Source: Puniceibacterium sp. IMCC21224
GTDB lineage: Bacteria > Pseudomonadota > Alphaproteobacteria > Rhodobacterales > Rhodobacteraceae
Assembly (NCBI RefSeq): GCF_001038505.1
Contig: NZ_LDPY01000002.1
Span: 248,001-312,000, forward strand
Length of the DNA: 64,000 nt
Direction: 5' to 3'
Position 1 is the first letter of the stretch. The number at the start of each line of letters is the position of its first letter. The notes under the pieces are model-generated. The model was not told where the DNA came from, made no database searches, and worked only from the letters and a program-made list of their open reading frames with translations. Of the stretch, positions 19,109 through 27,340 are shown piece by piece. Position numbers and translations under genes: made by a program.

Positions 19109-19133
19109 GGACCGATGTTCCGCAATATGAAAC
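19109..19133. promoter_or_regulatory. Composite IclR-type operator, site 1 (tctA / hydroxyacid dehydrogenase divergent promoter)
   Basis: Half-sites GGACC, 3 bp, GTTCC, 7 bp (GCAATAT), GAAAC. It matches the GGAAC-N3-GTTCC-N7-GGAAC pattern seen ten times in the window. It lies between the tctA operon and the plus-strand dehydrogenase gene and is 61 bp upstream of the latter. Assignment to the IclR protein at 33107 is an inference. Confidence 0.7.
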
Positions 19134-19193
19134 GACATTGCATTCCTGAAGCTCACGCGACGCGCTAGCATATCCATAACAGGGGAGGATGAA

Positions 19194-20057
19194 ATGAAAG
19201 TTGGATTTGCAGGAGTTGGCGCGATGGGTGCCGCGATGGCCGGCCACGTTCTGAGGGGCGGCCACGGAGTACTGGCCTATGACCCCGATGACGAAGCGCT
19301 GCGTCTTGCCGCCACGGGCGGTATTCGTGCCGCAGGTGATCTGAGCGAGCTTGCGGCCAACTGCGAGGTGATCATCGTGATGGTTGCCAATGACGCCCAA
19401 TCGCGCAGCGTGACCGAAGAAATCATCGGCGCATCCCCCGCGCCCGGCACCACCATCGTGGTCGCGGCCACCAACCATCCCAAAACGATGATTGATCTTG
19501 GCGTGCTTTGCGGCGCTGCCGGGTTGCGATTTGTCGACGCGCCGGTGTGCTACGGCCTTCAGGGGGCGAAAGACGGCACACTGATTTCGCTCTGCGGCGG
19601 CGCAAAGACAGATGTCGATCACATTACGCCTGTGCTGGAATGTTACTCGCGCAGCGTCGAGCATCTGGGCGGGCATGGCTGCGGCCAGTTGGGCAAGACC
19701 TGTAACAACATGATGCACTGGGCCGCCTGCGTGGCGAATTACGAGGTGCTGGCCCTAGCGCGCAGTTGTGGGATCAATGCACAGTCGATGCGCGAGACCC
19801 TGCTGAAATGCCCGGCACGCAACACCACATTGGAACGCTGGGACACCACCCGTTTCACTTGGCACCAAAAGGACATGGATGTCGCATTGGAGCTAAGCCA
19901 GCAGGCCGGGTTGCCACTGCCGCTTTTTGGCCTGGTCGATCAGCTGGTCAAACGGCTTGGCCCTGACCGTGTGCACGAACTTCTTCACGAGGGCAGCGCC
20001 GAATACCTCGGGCTGCCGATTGCCGACCAAACGTTGGACGAGGTGTCGAAACGCTAA
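19194..20057 (+). CDS. NAD-binding beta-hydroxyacid dehydrogenase family protein
   Basis: A 287-residue cytoplasmic dehydrogenase of the 3-hydroxyisobutyrate/tartronate-semialdehyde reductase family. The Rossmann loop GVGAMG is at 7-12. The substrate motif DAPVCYG (115-121) departs from the usual DAPVSGG, and the catalytic lysine is K168 in GKTCNN. The ribosome binding site is GGGGAGGA. It is divergent from the tctA operon and followed by two cupins and tctC. It could oxidise a hydroxyacid intermediate of the imported compound; the true substrate is unknown. Confidence 0.85.
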   Translation: MKVGFAGVGAMGAAMAGHVLRGGHGVLAYDPDDEALRLAATGGIRAAGDLSELAANCEVIIVMVANDAQSRSVTEEIIGASPAPGTTIVVAATNHPKTMIDLGVLCGAAGLRFVDAPVCYGLQGAKDGTLISLCGGAKTDVDHITPVLECYSRSVEHLGGHGCGQLGKTCNNMMHWAACVANYEVLALARSCGINAQSMRETLLKCPARNTTLERWDTTRFTWHQKDMDVALELSQQAGLPLPLFGLVDQLVKRLGPDRVHELLHEGSAEYLGLPIADQTLDEVSKR

Positions 20058-20094
20058 GCCAGATTGATGCGCGCTGCGATCATTTCCCTTATGC

Positions 20095-20119
20095 GGAACG
20101 CTGTGCCATTGACGGGAAC
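20095..20119. promoter_or_regulatory. Composite IclR-type operator, site 2 (cupin-cupin-tctC promoter)
   Basis: Half-sites GGAAC, 3 bp, GTGCC, 7 bp (ATTGACG), GGAAC, with the same spacing as the other nine copies. It is 48 bp upstream of the first cupin gene. The middle half-site has one mismatch and the spacer lacks the CATA core, so it is one of the weaker copies. Confidence 0.6.
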
Positions 20120-20166
20120 CGATCAGGCTCCCTATTCTGAAATCCAACTGAACAGGGAGGAGCCGG

Positions 20167-20742
20167 ATGTCAGACGCGGATAACGAGGCAGGCGTTGGCC
20201 ACAACAGCGGCACGAAAGAGAAAGTTGTCTGGGAGCGCTGGACCAAAAAGCGCACCTTTGTACGGGCTCTCGAAGGCACCTATGGGCAGCTCAAGGAAGA
20301 GCTGTACAACCAGCCACGCGTGTATCGCACCAGCGATCTCAAGTGGAAGGGCGGGCCGCATAACTTTGGCAAAAAGGTCATCAACCCGCAGGCCAACAAG
20401 ATCGCCCAGTCGATCGAGGCCCACGTGGACGCATTCGCGCCCAAGGGGTATGGCCAGATCCACGGCCACATGAATTCGGCCGTGTTTTTTGTGCTCAAGG
20501 GTAAGGGGCACGATATTCACGACGGTCGCAAGATTCCATGGGAGGCCGGCGACGCGCTAATCGTCGAAAATGCCTGTGTTCACCAGCACCTCAACGACAG
20601 CGACGACGAGACATTTGTCCTCGTCCTCAAGGCTAAGCCGCTGTTTTTGTTCATGCACATGATCTTTCAGAAAATGGTGCAATTCCCACCCGAAGAGCCG
20701 GTGCCCGGCCACGAAGACTACGCGCCGCCGGCGCATCTGTAA
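20167..20742 (+). CDS. Single-domain cupin protein, first member of a cupin pair
   Basis: A 191-residue cytoplasmic protein with one cupin barrel (about residues 85-165). Likely metal ligands are in YGQIHGHMNSAVFFVLKG and in the second cupin motif VENACVHQHLN. It is homologous to the cupin at 45845-46471, with a matching PLFLFMHMIFQK / PMFVFMNMLFQK ending. It is followed 12 bp later by a second, different cupin, and the same pair recurs at 45-46 kb. The pair may be a split version of a bicupin dioxygenase or a metal-dependent isomerase/decarboxylase. No specific reaction can be assigned. Confidence 0.8.
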   Translation: MSDADNEAGVGHNSGTKEKVVWERWTKKRTFVRALEGTYGQLKEELYNQPRVYRTSDLKWKGGPHNFGKKVINPQANKIAQSIEAHVDAFAPKGYGQIHGHMNSAVFFVLKGKGHDIHDGRKIPWEAGDALIVENACVHQHLNDSDDETFVLVLKAKPLFLFMHMIFQKMVQFPPEEPVPGHEDYAPPAHL

Positions 20743-20754
20743 GGGAGCAGAGAT

Positions 20755-21351
20755 ATGGGACTTGATCCGACGACATTTGCCGATGACATTGAACGCCAGC
20801 GTTCGAAATCCAGCGGCCCCGAGGTAAGCTTTTACAAAGAGGCGCTGGAAGAGAGCCAGCGGTTCCGCAAGGAATACGATGACCGCGTAAACGTGGTGAA
20901 ATGGGACGACATGCCCATGGAGCGTTCCGCGGACGGGCTTATCAAGCACGTCATCAACGAACGGATGAACACCAAGGAATGCTGCATCGACATCTACATG
21001 CAGTTCCTTGCCGCCGGTAAGGCCACGGGCACCAGCCGACACCTGTCCGAAGAACTGGCCTTTGTGATCGAAGGCACCGGGCATGATCTGCATTTCGACG
21101 TGCAGTTCGAATGCAAGGTCGAGTTCGAGTGGACTTGGGACACAACGCCAAAAACCTACGACTGGGGCCCCGGCGATTTCATCTATGTGCCGCCCTATGT
21201 GGCGCACAAACGCGTAAACACATCCGATATCGAAGCCCGCATCATCGTGTGCAACAGCCGCGTGATGAAGGCCATCGGGCTGGACTGGTTCGACCAACTT
21301 GAACCGGCAGAAGGCTTTGAGGATGTCTGGGTTCCCCCGGCGGACGAATAA
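20755..21351 (+). CDS. Single-domain cupin protein, second member of a cupin pair
   Basis: A 198-residue cupin with a helical N-terminal part (residues 1-50) and a cupin barrel. The histidine-poor first motif (TSRHLSEELAFVIEG) keeps one His and two Glu, and the second motif is IYVPPYVAHKRVN. It is homologous to the cupin at 45240-45842 (shared GLIKHVINERMNT / GLLKHLINESMNT). It begins 12 bp after the first cupin with an AGGGAG site and precedes tctC. The reaction is unknown; a ring-opening or hydroxy-keto-acid processing role is possible from context. Confidence 0.8.
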   Translation: MGLDPTTFADDIERQRSKSSGPEVSFYKEALEESQRFRKEYDDRVNVVKWDDMPMERSADGLIKHVINERMNTKECCIDIYMQFLAAGKATGTSRHLSEELAFVIEGTGHDLHFDVQFECKVEFEWTWDTTPKTYDWGPGDFIYVPPYVAHKRVNTSDIEARIIVCNSRVMKAIGLDWFDQLEPAEGFEDVWVPPADE

Positions 21352-21423
21352 TCCTCCGGGGTGACAAGGCGCAGGAGGGGGTCGTACTGGCCCGCTCCTG
21401 TGTGCACACTAGGGAGGAATACC

Positions 21424-22629
21424 ATGAAACGCATTTTGGGCGCGATTGCGCTCGCCTTGACAGCGGCGATACCCGCCGGCGCGTCGGAATATTTCGACGG
21501 TAAAACAGTGACCTACATTGTATCGACCAATCCAGGCGGCAATTACGATGCCTATGCCCGGCTGGTCGGGCGCTACCTCGGCGACAAACTTGGCGCCGAC
21601 AAGGTGATGATCAAGAACGTTAACGGCGCCGGGCATATTATCGGCACCAACACGCTATATGCGTCCAAGCCGGACGGCTACACCATCGGCACTTTCAACA
21701 CCGGGCTGATCTATGCCCAGATCCTCGGCCGAGAGGGCGTTGCCTTTGACCTCAGCAAGATGGAGTGGATCGGCAAGGCGTCATCAGATCCGCGGGTACT
21801 GGTGTTGTCCAGCAACTCGGGGTTCGATAGTTTCGAAGCCCTGAAAGCCACCGACAAGGTCACGCGTTTTGCCGCGTCCGGCATCGGCTCTGCTGCGTTT
21901 ACCGAAACCAAGATGCTGGCCGATGGTCTGGATCTGCCGATCACCCTGATCCCGGGCTATCAGGGCAACGCCGGCGAAATGGCGATGCTGCGCGGCGAGG
22001 TCTCTGGCCAGCTGGCCTCGCTCTCGTCGATTCAGTCGTTCATTGATGCGGGCAACGGCTTTGTTGCCATCGCGGTAGGCGGTGCCGAGGAACCAAAAGC
22101 GATGGACTATGCCCAAACCGACAAGGCAAAATCCATCATCAGCCTGATCGACGCGATGTCGACGCTGGGCCGTATGACCGCCGCCCCTCCGGGCACTGAC
22201 CCGGCGGTCGTGGAAGAGTTGCGCGATGCCTATATGGCGGTGATGGAAGACCCTGATTTTCTGGCCGAGGCCAAGAAACTGGGCTTGCCGATCGAACCGA
22301 CACGGGGCGATGAGGTGGCGACCCTTGTGCAAGCGGCGCTGAAGCAGAGCCCAGAAACCGTCGCCATCATCTCATCGGCCCTCGACGTAGAAATTCCGAC
22401 CGTGAGCGTGTCGAGCGAGATCATCTCGCTGGAAAACAAGAACAAGGTCGTCGGTTTCAACAGTGATGAGGGCGGGGCTACCGGCGAAGTATCCGGCTCG
22501 CGCACCAAGGTCATGGTAAATGGGTCCGAAGCTGGCCGAGGAGATCTGGCCGTGGGGATGGCGTGCGAGTTTGAATACAACCCCGACACCAGTCCTGTCG
22601 AGTTTGCTGCGGTCAACTGCAAAGGCTGA
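21424..22629 (+). CDS. tctC: Tripartite tricarboxylate transporter binding protein TctC with C-terminal extension (system 1)
   Basis: A 401-residue periplasmic binding protein. The signal peptide runs to about AGA (residue 20) and the start follows GGGAGGAAT. The TctC fold is recognised by VTYIVSTNPGGNYDAYARLV, KNVNGAGHIIGTN and SKPDGYTIGTFN. It is about 75-80 residues longer than usual TctC proteins. The extra C-terminal part (from about residue 325) is unlike the family core. It probably delivers ligand to TctA/TctB encoded across the divergent promoter at 17-19 kb. It is the last gene of its unit and is followed by a strong terminator. Confidence 0.88.
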   Translation: MKRILGAIALALTAAIPAGASEYFDGKTVTYIVSTNPGGNYDAYARLVGRYLGDKLGADKVMIKNVNGAGHIIGTNTLYASKPDGYTIGTFNTGLIYAQILGREGVAFDLSKMEWIGKASSDPRVLVLSSNSGFDSFEALKATDKVTRFAASGIGSAAFTETKMLADGLDLPITLIPGYQGNAGEMAMLRGEVSGQLASLSSIQSFIDAGNGFVAIAVGGAEEPKAMDYAQTDKAKSIISLIDAMSTLGRMTAAPPGTDPAVVEELRDAYMAVMEDPDFLAEAKKLGLPIEPTRGDEVATLVQAALKQSPETVAIISSALDVEIPTVSVSSEIISLENKNKVVGFNSDEGGATGEVSGSRTKVMVNGSEAGRGDLAVGMACEFEYNPDTSPVEFAAVNCKG

Positions 22630-22650
22630 CAGCTAGCCTATCGCGTACTG

Positions 22651-22677
22651 GGGGCGCCTTGTCGGCGCCCCTTTTTT
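22651..22677 (+). terminator. Rho-independent terminator after tctC
   Basis: An 8-bp GC stem (GGGGCGCC, 5-nt loop TTGTC, GGCGCCCC) followed by six T residues at 22672-22677, placed 21 bp after the tctC stop. The MFS gene ends convergently at 22682. Confidence 0.9.
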
Positions 22678-22681
22678 GACC

Positions 22682-23926
22682 TCAACTTTCTTGTAGCAGG
22701 CTGCGAATGCGGCGCAGATCAGGAAAGAGCCGCGCCCAAAGGCCCACCACAACCAACGTCCCGACCCCGCCAAGGGCCACTGCGGCCACCGGCCCGATAA
22801 AGGCAGCCATTGTACCAGCGCGAAAGCCGCCAAGCTCGTTGGAGGCTCCAATAAAGACCTGATCCACCGCATTGACGCGACCGCGCAGTTCATCGGGCGT
22901 CCAAAGTTGTATCAAAGTACCACGAATGTTGACGCTGATCATATCCGCGGCCCCCATCATCGCGAGCATAAGCACCGACAACCAGACAATTTCGGACAAC
23001 GCAAAGACCAGCGTGAAAGCTCCGAAAGCGGCAACGGCGATGAACATCACCACACCGGCCCGGTCCTTGATCGGGCGCATAATCAGGAAACTCCCCATCA
23101 GGATAGCCCCTATGGCCGAAGCCGAGCGCAGCATCCCAAGCCCGGCTGGACCCACATCCAGCACATCGCGGGCATAGACTGGCAACAGCGCCACAGCTCC
23201 GCCCAGCAACACCGCAAAAAGGTCGAGAGATAGCGCCCCCAGCACCACAGGGTTGGACCCGATGTAGCTAAAGCCGGCGCTGAGGGTCTTCCAATTGGTC
23301 AGGGCAGTGGATTTCTTCTGTGCCGGCTTGGGGATCGACAGCATCAGCACCGACGCCGCAAGCAGGCAGATCACCGTGGCGCCATACGCCGCGACCGGGG
23401 AAATCCCATAGAGCAGACCGCCCACAACCGGACCACAAATCGTCGCCGTCTGATTACCAGTGGTGATAAGCGCAACAGCGGTAGGCAGATCCTTGGGCGG
23501 CACAATGTTAGCCGCAAGCGCCTGACGTGCCGGGTTGTAGAACGCCCGCGCGGCGCCAAAAACCGTGATAAGCGCAAAGATTGGCCAGACCACCCCCGGA
23601 TCGCTTTGGGTGTGGATGACCAGACCCACGGCGCAGACGCTCATCACCGCCAGGGCAACACCCAGGATCATCCGACGCGGCAACCGGTCCGCGACCGACC
23701 CCGTCACCAGCACAAGCGCCAGCGCCGGGGCGAATTGCGACAACCCGACCAGACCAAGGTCGAGCGGGTTGCGGGTGATGTCATAGACCTGCCACCCGAC
23801 CGCAACTGTCTGGATTTGCTGGGCGAACCCGGCAAGTATCAACGCACACCAGTAGCGCGAAAACCCCCGATGGCGGAACGCGCTGAAACGCTCGCTCCGC
23901 GCAGATCGGGGGGCTGCGTCGCTCAC
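22682..23926 (-). CDS. MFS transporter (EntS/TMEM-effector type)
   Basis: A 414-residue inner-membrane protein with about twelve membrane segments. It belongs to the MFS_3/EntS-like subgroup, shown by FRHRGFSRYWCALILAGFAQQIQTVAVGWQVYD at the N-terminus (the first part of the motif lies at residues 17-24) and SVADRLPRR between helices 2 and 3. Such proteins usually export metabolites or siderophores. It is the last gene of a nine-gene minus-strand unit and overlaps the ThDP-enzyme stop by 4 bp. It may export or exchange a pathway intermediate; the substrate is unknown. Confidence 0.87.
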   Translation of the reverse strand: MSDAAPRSARSERFSAFRHRGFSRYWCALILAGFAQQIQTVAVGWQVYDITRNPLDLGLVGLSQFAPALALVLVTGSVADRLPRRMILGVALAVMSVCAVGLVIHTQSDPGVVWPIFALITVFGAARAFYNPARQALAANIVPPKDLPTAVALITTGNQTATICGPVVGGLLYGISPVAAYGATVICLLAASVLMLSIPKPAQKKSTALTNWKTLSAGFSYIGSNPVVLGALSLDLFAVLLGGAVALLPVYARDVLDVGPAGLGMLRSASAIGAILMGSFLIMRPIKDRAGVVMFIAVAAFGAFTLVFALSEIVWLSVLMLAMMGAADMISVNIRGTLIQLWTPDELRGRVNAVDQVFIGASNELGGFRAGTMAAFIGPVAAVALGGVGTLVVVGLWARLFPDLRRIRSLLQES

Positions 23927-25680
23927 CTGTGCCGTGTGATCACATCGACAAGCGCGGGCTTGCCGGATTTCACGATCTCAAGCGCGCGTGCCACCGCCGG
24001 TCCAACTTCGGCCGGGTCCTCGATCGGGCCTTCGGCCCAGACGCCCATGCCTTTGGCGATGGTGGCAAAATCGGGTTCCGGGTCAAAGATGTCCATGCCG
24101 ATATGCGCCTTGCCCTCATCCGTGCCCCGCATCCGCGCCATGCGGATTTGGTGGTGCCAGTCGTTATAATATGCGCGGTTGTTAAACATCACGATCAAGA
24201 GCGGAATTTCATGTTTGGCGGCGGTCCAGAGGGCCCCTGCATCATACATCAGGTCGCCATCAGGCTGAAAGGTCACAACAACCTTGTCCGAATTCTTGTG
24301 CGCCAGCGCAACCCCAAGGCCCATCCCAATTTGCGTCGAAGTCCCAAGAGCTTTGCCAGGATGACGGTGCTCTTTGTCGAAATCCCACAGCTTACGGGTC
24401 CATTGCCGCAGCGTGCCTGCGGCCAGCACCCAGTCTTCGTCCTTGATCACCTCGTAGACCTCTTCGGCCAGCCGGGCGGTGGTCAGCGGTGAGGCGTCGC
24501 GCTCAATCTTTGCCTCTTCTTTCCAGCGGGCAAAGTTGGCGGCGCTGATAGCGCCAATGCGGGCCTTACGTTCCGCGATCCGGGCCGCAAGTGCCGGGTC
24601 CGCGTCGATCCGCGCCTGGGCGATCCGGGTCATCTGCGGCATCACCAGACGCGGATCGCCAAGCGCCGACAGGGTCTTGGGCAAATAGCGTCCATAATCG
24701 AGCGACCAGGAGCCAATGCCGGTTTCGTGGAAACCAACATCCATCCACAGGCAATCTTCGCGCAGATAGCTGCTGAGCTTGCGGTTGGTGCTGTCGAGTT
24801 TGGCAACCGCTTTTTCCCAATCGGTGACATCCAGCGCAAGGATCGCATCAGCCTGACCAAGGCTTGCGGTGTCCATCGATAGCGACAGCGGGTGTTTGTT
24901 GGGAAAACAAAGCGCCGAGTTCACGTCCCAGACCGCAACGCCCAGGGTTTCGGCCAGCGTTACCAGCTTGTCAAAGTTACCCGGATGGCGGCCGGTGAAT
25001 TCGGCCATGATATAGGGGAAATCGGCGGCCAGCAGTTTGTCAACAATCTCGGTGATCACCGTCTCGTCCGCCGCCATCGGGGCGGGTGCCTTCATCATCG
25101 CCGGATTGATCGGCGGCAGGGTCTTGGTCAGCGGTTTTTCCTGCAACATCGCGTCGTAGCACAGGTACGTCGGGCCGGCGGGTTCGGTCACCATCGTGGA
25201 ATAGGCGCGCATAAAGCTGTCGGGTACGCCTTCGATATCATGCGGCTGATAGTCGAACTTGGTAAAGTTGCGCACCGCGTCACCCTGACTTTGCGCGGTG
25301 TGGTGCCAGTCCGACCGCGGGCGGCGTTTGCTTTCGTCCATTGGACCGGTCGCGCCAAGGATGAACACCGGCGCGCGGTCGGTGAAGGCATAGTAGACCG
25401 CCATCTGGCCATGCAACAGACCAACCAGATCGTGCAGGATACAGGCCATTGGTTTGCCAAGCGCCTTGGCATAGCCGTGCGCGATCTGAACGGCGGTCTC
25501 TTCGTGCTGGCAAACCAGCATCTTGGGTTTGTCCTCGCCGTAATTCACAAGGCTGTCGTGCAGACCCCGGAACGACGCGCCGGGGTTGATCGCGATATAT
25601 TCGAAATCATAGGCCTGAAGCAGATCGACGATCACGTCGGATTGATATTTCTGGTAGGTTGTCTTTGAGCCATCGGCCAT
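23923..25680 (-). CDS. Thiamine diphosphate-dependent enzyme (acetolactate synthase/benzoylformate decarboxylase superfamily), copy 1
   Basis: A 585-residue ThDP enzyme. The N-terminal Pyr domain has the activating glutamate in HEETAVQIAHGYA, and the C-terminal PP domain binds ThDP-Mg through PDGDLMYD...FNN. The usual GDG reads PDG here. The start at 25678-25680 follows GGGGGAGGA. It is about 40% like the enzyme at 53152 by eye, sharing NPGASFRGLHDSLVN / TPGASYRGFHDSLVN and an NRxYxND block after the ThDP motif. Decarboxylation or carboligation of a 2-keto acid is expected; the substrate is unknown. It sits between a two-gene permease and an MFS exporter. Confidence 0.85.
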   Translation of the reverse strand: MADGSKTTYQKYQSDVIVDLLQAYDFEYIAINPGASFRGLHDSLVNYGEDKPKMLVCQHEETAVQIAHGYAKALGKPMACILHDLVGLLHGQMAVYYAFTDRAPVFILGATGPMDESKRRPRSDWHHTAQSQGDAVRNFTKFDYQPHDIEGVPDSFMRAYSTMVTEPAGPTYLCYDAMLQEKPLTKTLPPINPAMMKAPAPMAADETVITEIVDKLLAADFPYIMAEFTGRHPGNFDKLVTLAETLGVAVWDVNSALCFPNKHPLSLSMDTASLGQADAILALDVTDWEKAVAKLDSTNRKLSSYLREDCLWMDVGFHETGIGSWSLDYGRYLPKTLSALGDPRLVMPQMTRIAQARIDADPALAARIAERKARIGAISAANFARWKEEAKIERDASPLTTARLAEEVYEVIKDEDWVLAAGTLRQWTRKLWDFDKEHRHPGKALGTSTQIGMGLGVALAHKNSDKVVVTFQPDGDLMYDAGALWTAAKHEIPLLIVMFNNRAYYNDWHHQIRMARMRGTDEGKAHIGMDIFDPEPDFATIAKGMGVWAEGPIEDPAEVGPAVARALEIVKSGKPALVDVITRHR

Positions 25681-25717
25681 TGTGGGTCCTCCCCCTTTTG
25701 CCCGTTTTGGTCCGGTC

Positions 25718-26233
25718 TCACATCGGGTCGGGCGCCCCGAATGAGGTGATGAGGCCTGCGAGCATCGCCAGCACCCCCGCAAACAGCGGAAGCACCAGTA
25801 CTGACGTCACGCGCAGGCGAAAAAATGAGCCCCCCAAAAGCGGCAGTTCGTAAATCAGGATGCGATGCGCAGCAAAAAGGCTCCATGAGGTGATGAAAGT
25901 GATGATCGCGGCCGGTGCAGCCCCGGCTTTGGCAAAGATCGCGGCGATGGCAAAGGCGATCACCGGGCCAGCCGGAATGAGCAGCCCGGTGGCCGCCGCC
26001 ACGGGCAGCGCGAGCAGTCCGGCGTCCGGCCCCATGAAACCCGATATTGTCTCTTTCGGGATCAGCTCGGCAATAAATCCTGCCGCAACGAGGGCGCAGA
26101 GCATGCGGGGCACCAGTTTGGAAAATTGTTCACAGAACCGCATTCCCACCGCCTCAAAGTCGGTTCCGGCACGGATGGCCAGCAGGATCAACACCATCAG
26201 CAGACCGACAAGGGCGATAAATCCGCCGTTCAT
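25718..26233 (-). CDS. Half-size YraQ/ArsP-type permease, second gene of a pair
   Basis: A 171-residue inner-membrane protein with about five hydrophobic segments. The sequences KETISGFMGPDAG and GPVIAFAIAAIFAKAGAAP resemble one half of the YraQ/DUF318 permease fold. It overlaps the preceding gene, which encodes the other half, by 4 bp. Full-length YraQ/ArsP proteins carry both halves in one chain, so these two probably assemble. The family includes exporters of organoarsenicals; a metal or organic cargo is open. Its neighbours are a His-rich protein and a Ni/Co-type permease. Confidence 0.7.
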   Translation of the reverse strand: MNGGFIALVGLLMVLILLAIRAGTDFEAVGMRFCEQFSKLVPRMLCALVAAGFIAELIPKETISGFMGPDAGLLALPVAAATGLLIPAGPVIAFAIAAIFAKAGAAPAAIITFITSWSLFAAHRILIYELPLLGGSFFRLRVTSVLVLPLFAGVLAMLAGLITSFGAPDPM

Positions 26234-26829
26234 GCTTTGACCCGGCCCGGGCCGTCCTCTTCCTTGAGTTTCATTTCAAACGGCAGGCGACGGGCAATTA
26301 GGCCGGCAATGATCGGCAGCGGCAAGGTGATCAGGATGCGAAACAGGGCAAATTCGGTGCCCATGAACGGCAGATCCCAAACCAGCACACGCTGAAGGCC
26401 CAGCATTGCCCAAGCCGAGATATAGGCCACCATCGCCCCGCGATCCGCGCCGGAAACACCAAGAACGGCAAGCAACGCATAGGCCGATGACGGGCCGCCG
26501 GGGGTGACAGTCCCGGCGATCGTGGCGATGATCAGACCCTTGATACCGGACTCGGTCCCGACCAGCGCCGATATCTTGTCGCGTGGCATCAGGAACCAAA
26601 TCAGTGCGGCGATCGAAAGCGCAACACAAACCCGAGGCAGAAGTTCGAGGACAAGGCCACCATCGCGACCAAGCGCATGAGAGAATGCTTCGGGCCCGCG
26701 GATCAGGTAACAAGCGCCGCCGGTAAGCACAGCAATGCCAAGAAAGCCCCAAAAGCTGGCCCCGAACCCGTCGATCAGGACGGCGCGCCTCCAGCTGCGG
26801 TTGGATAGAAATCCGAAACGGAGCGCCAT
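26230..26829 (-). CDS. Half-size YraQ/ArsP-type permease, first gene of a pair
   Basis: A 199-residue inner-membrane protein with about five hydrophobic segments and a YraQ-like core (RDKISALVGTESG and GGPSSAYALLAVLGVSG). The start at 26827-26829 has GAGGGGG upstream and lies 10 bp after the stop of the His-rich gene; a longer reading into that gene is a shadow. The pair with the next gene gives one complete permease. Function is inferred only at the level of a membrane carrier. Confidence 0.7.
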   Translation of the reverse strand: MALRFGFLSNRSWRRAVLIDGFGASFWGFLGIAVLTGGACYLIRGPEAFSHALGRDGGLVLELLPRVCVALSIAALIWFLMPRDKISALVGTESGIKGLIIATIAGTVTPGGPSSAYALLAVLGVSGADRGAMVAYISAWAMLGLQRVLVWDLPFMGTEFALFRILITLPLPIIAGLIARRLPFEMKLKEEDGPGRVKA

Positions 26830-26839
26830 ACCGGCCCCC

Positions 26840-27292
26840 TCAGTGTCGGTGGGCGCTGGGGTCGCCCTCGTGATGATGGCCGTGATCGTGGTGGTGATGA
26901 TCGTGGGCCGAGGCGCTGGCCTGTTCGGCAGCGACCTGCGCCCCGTCGCTATGACCATCCGTCAACGACGAAATCGTTGCGCGAAACAGATCTGCCTCGG
27001 GGGGGAGATGCCCAGCGAGGTGCCCCGCGAGCCGAGCCAGGGCAATTGCCTGGCAGGCCAGCGCATCTATCGCCTGGTCATCATCAGCGCCGGCGATCCC
27101 AGCGAACGCACGGGCTAGTCCGTCGCGATAGATCGCATCCATATAAGCTGCGCGCCCGCTTTCGGTTTGAAGCGCCTCGGGTGCGCTTCCAGCCGCTGCA
27201 ACTGGTGTGACACCTTGCTCGCGGGCAATTGTGCGAAGACGGTCTTGCAATTCGCCACCAATCGCCGCCTGTTCGTCGATTTCACCGCACAT
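26840..27292 (-). CDS. Uncharacterised protein with His-rich C-terminus
   Basis: A 150-residue, mostly helical cytoplasmic protein with no recognised domain. Residues 1-125 are alanine-rich and acidic. The last 25 residues are a metal-binding tract (HDHHHHDHGHHHEG) ending SAHRH. It lies between the NicO-like permease and the YraQ-type pair in one operon. A metal chaperone or buffer for Ni, Co or Zn is a reasonable guess from the tail and the neighbours, not a demonstrated role. Confidence 0.7.
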   Translation of the reverse strand: MCGEIDEQAAIGGELQDRLRTIAREQGVTPVAAAGSAPEALQTESGRAAYMDAIYRDGLARAFAGIAGADDDQAIDALACQAIALARLAGHLAGHLPPEADLFRATISSLTDGHSDGAQVAAEQASASAHDHHHHDHGHHHEGDPSAHRH

Positions 27293-27340
27293 GACCTGTC
27301 TCCTCCCAGAGTGTGTCGCTTGGTCAAAAGACCCGCCGTT

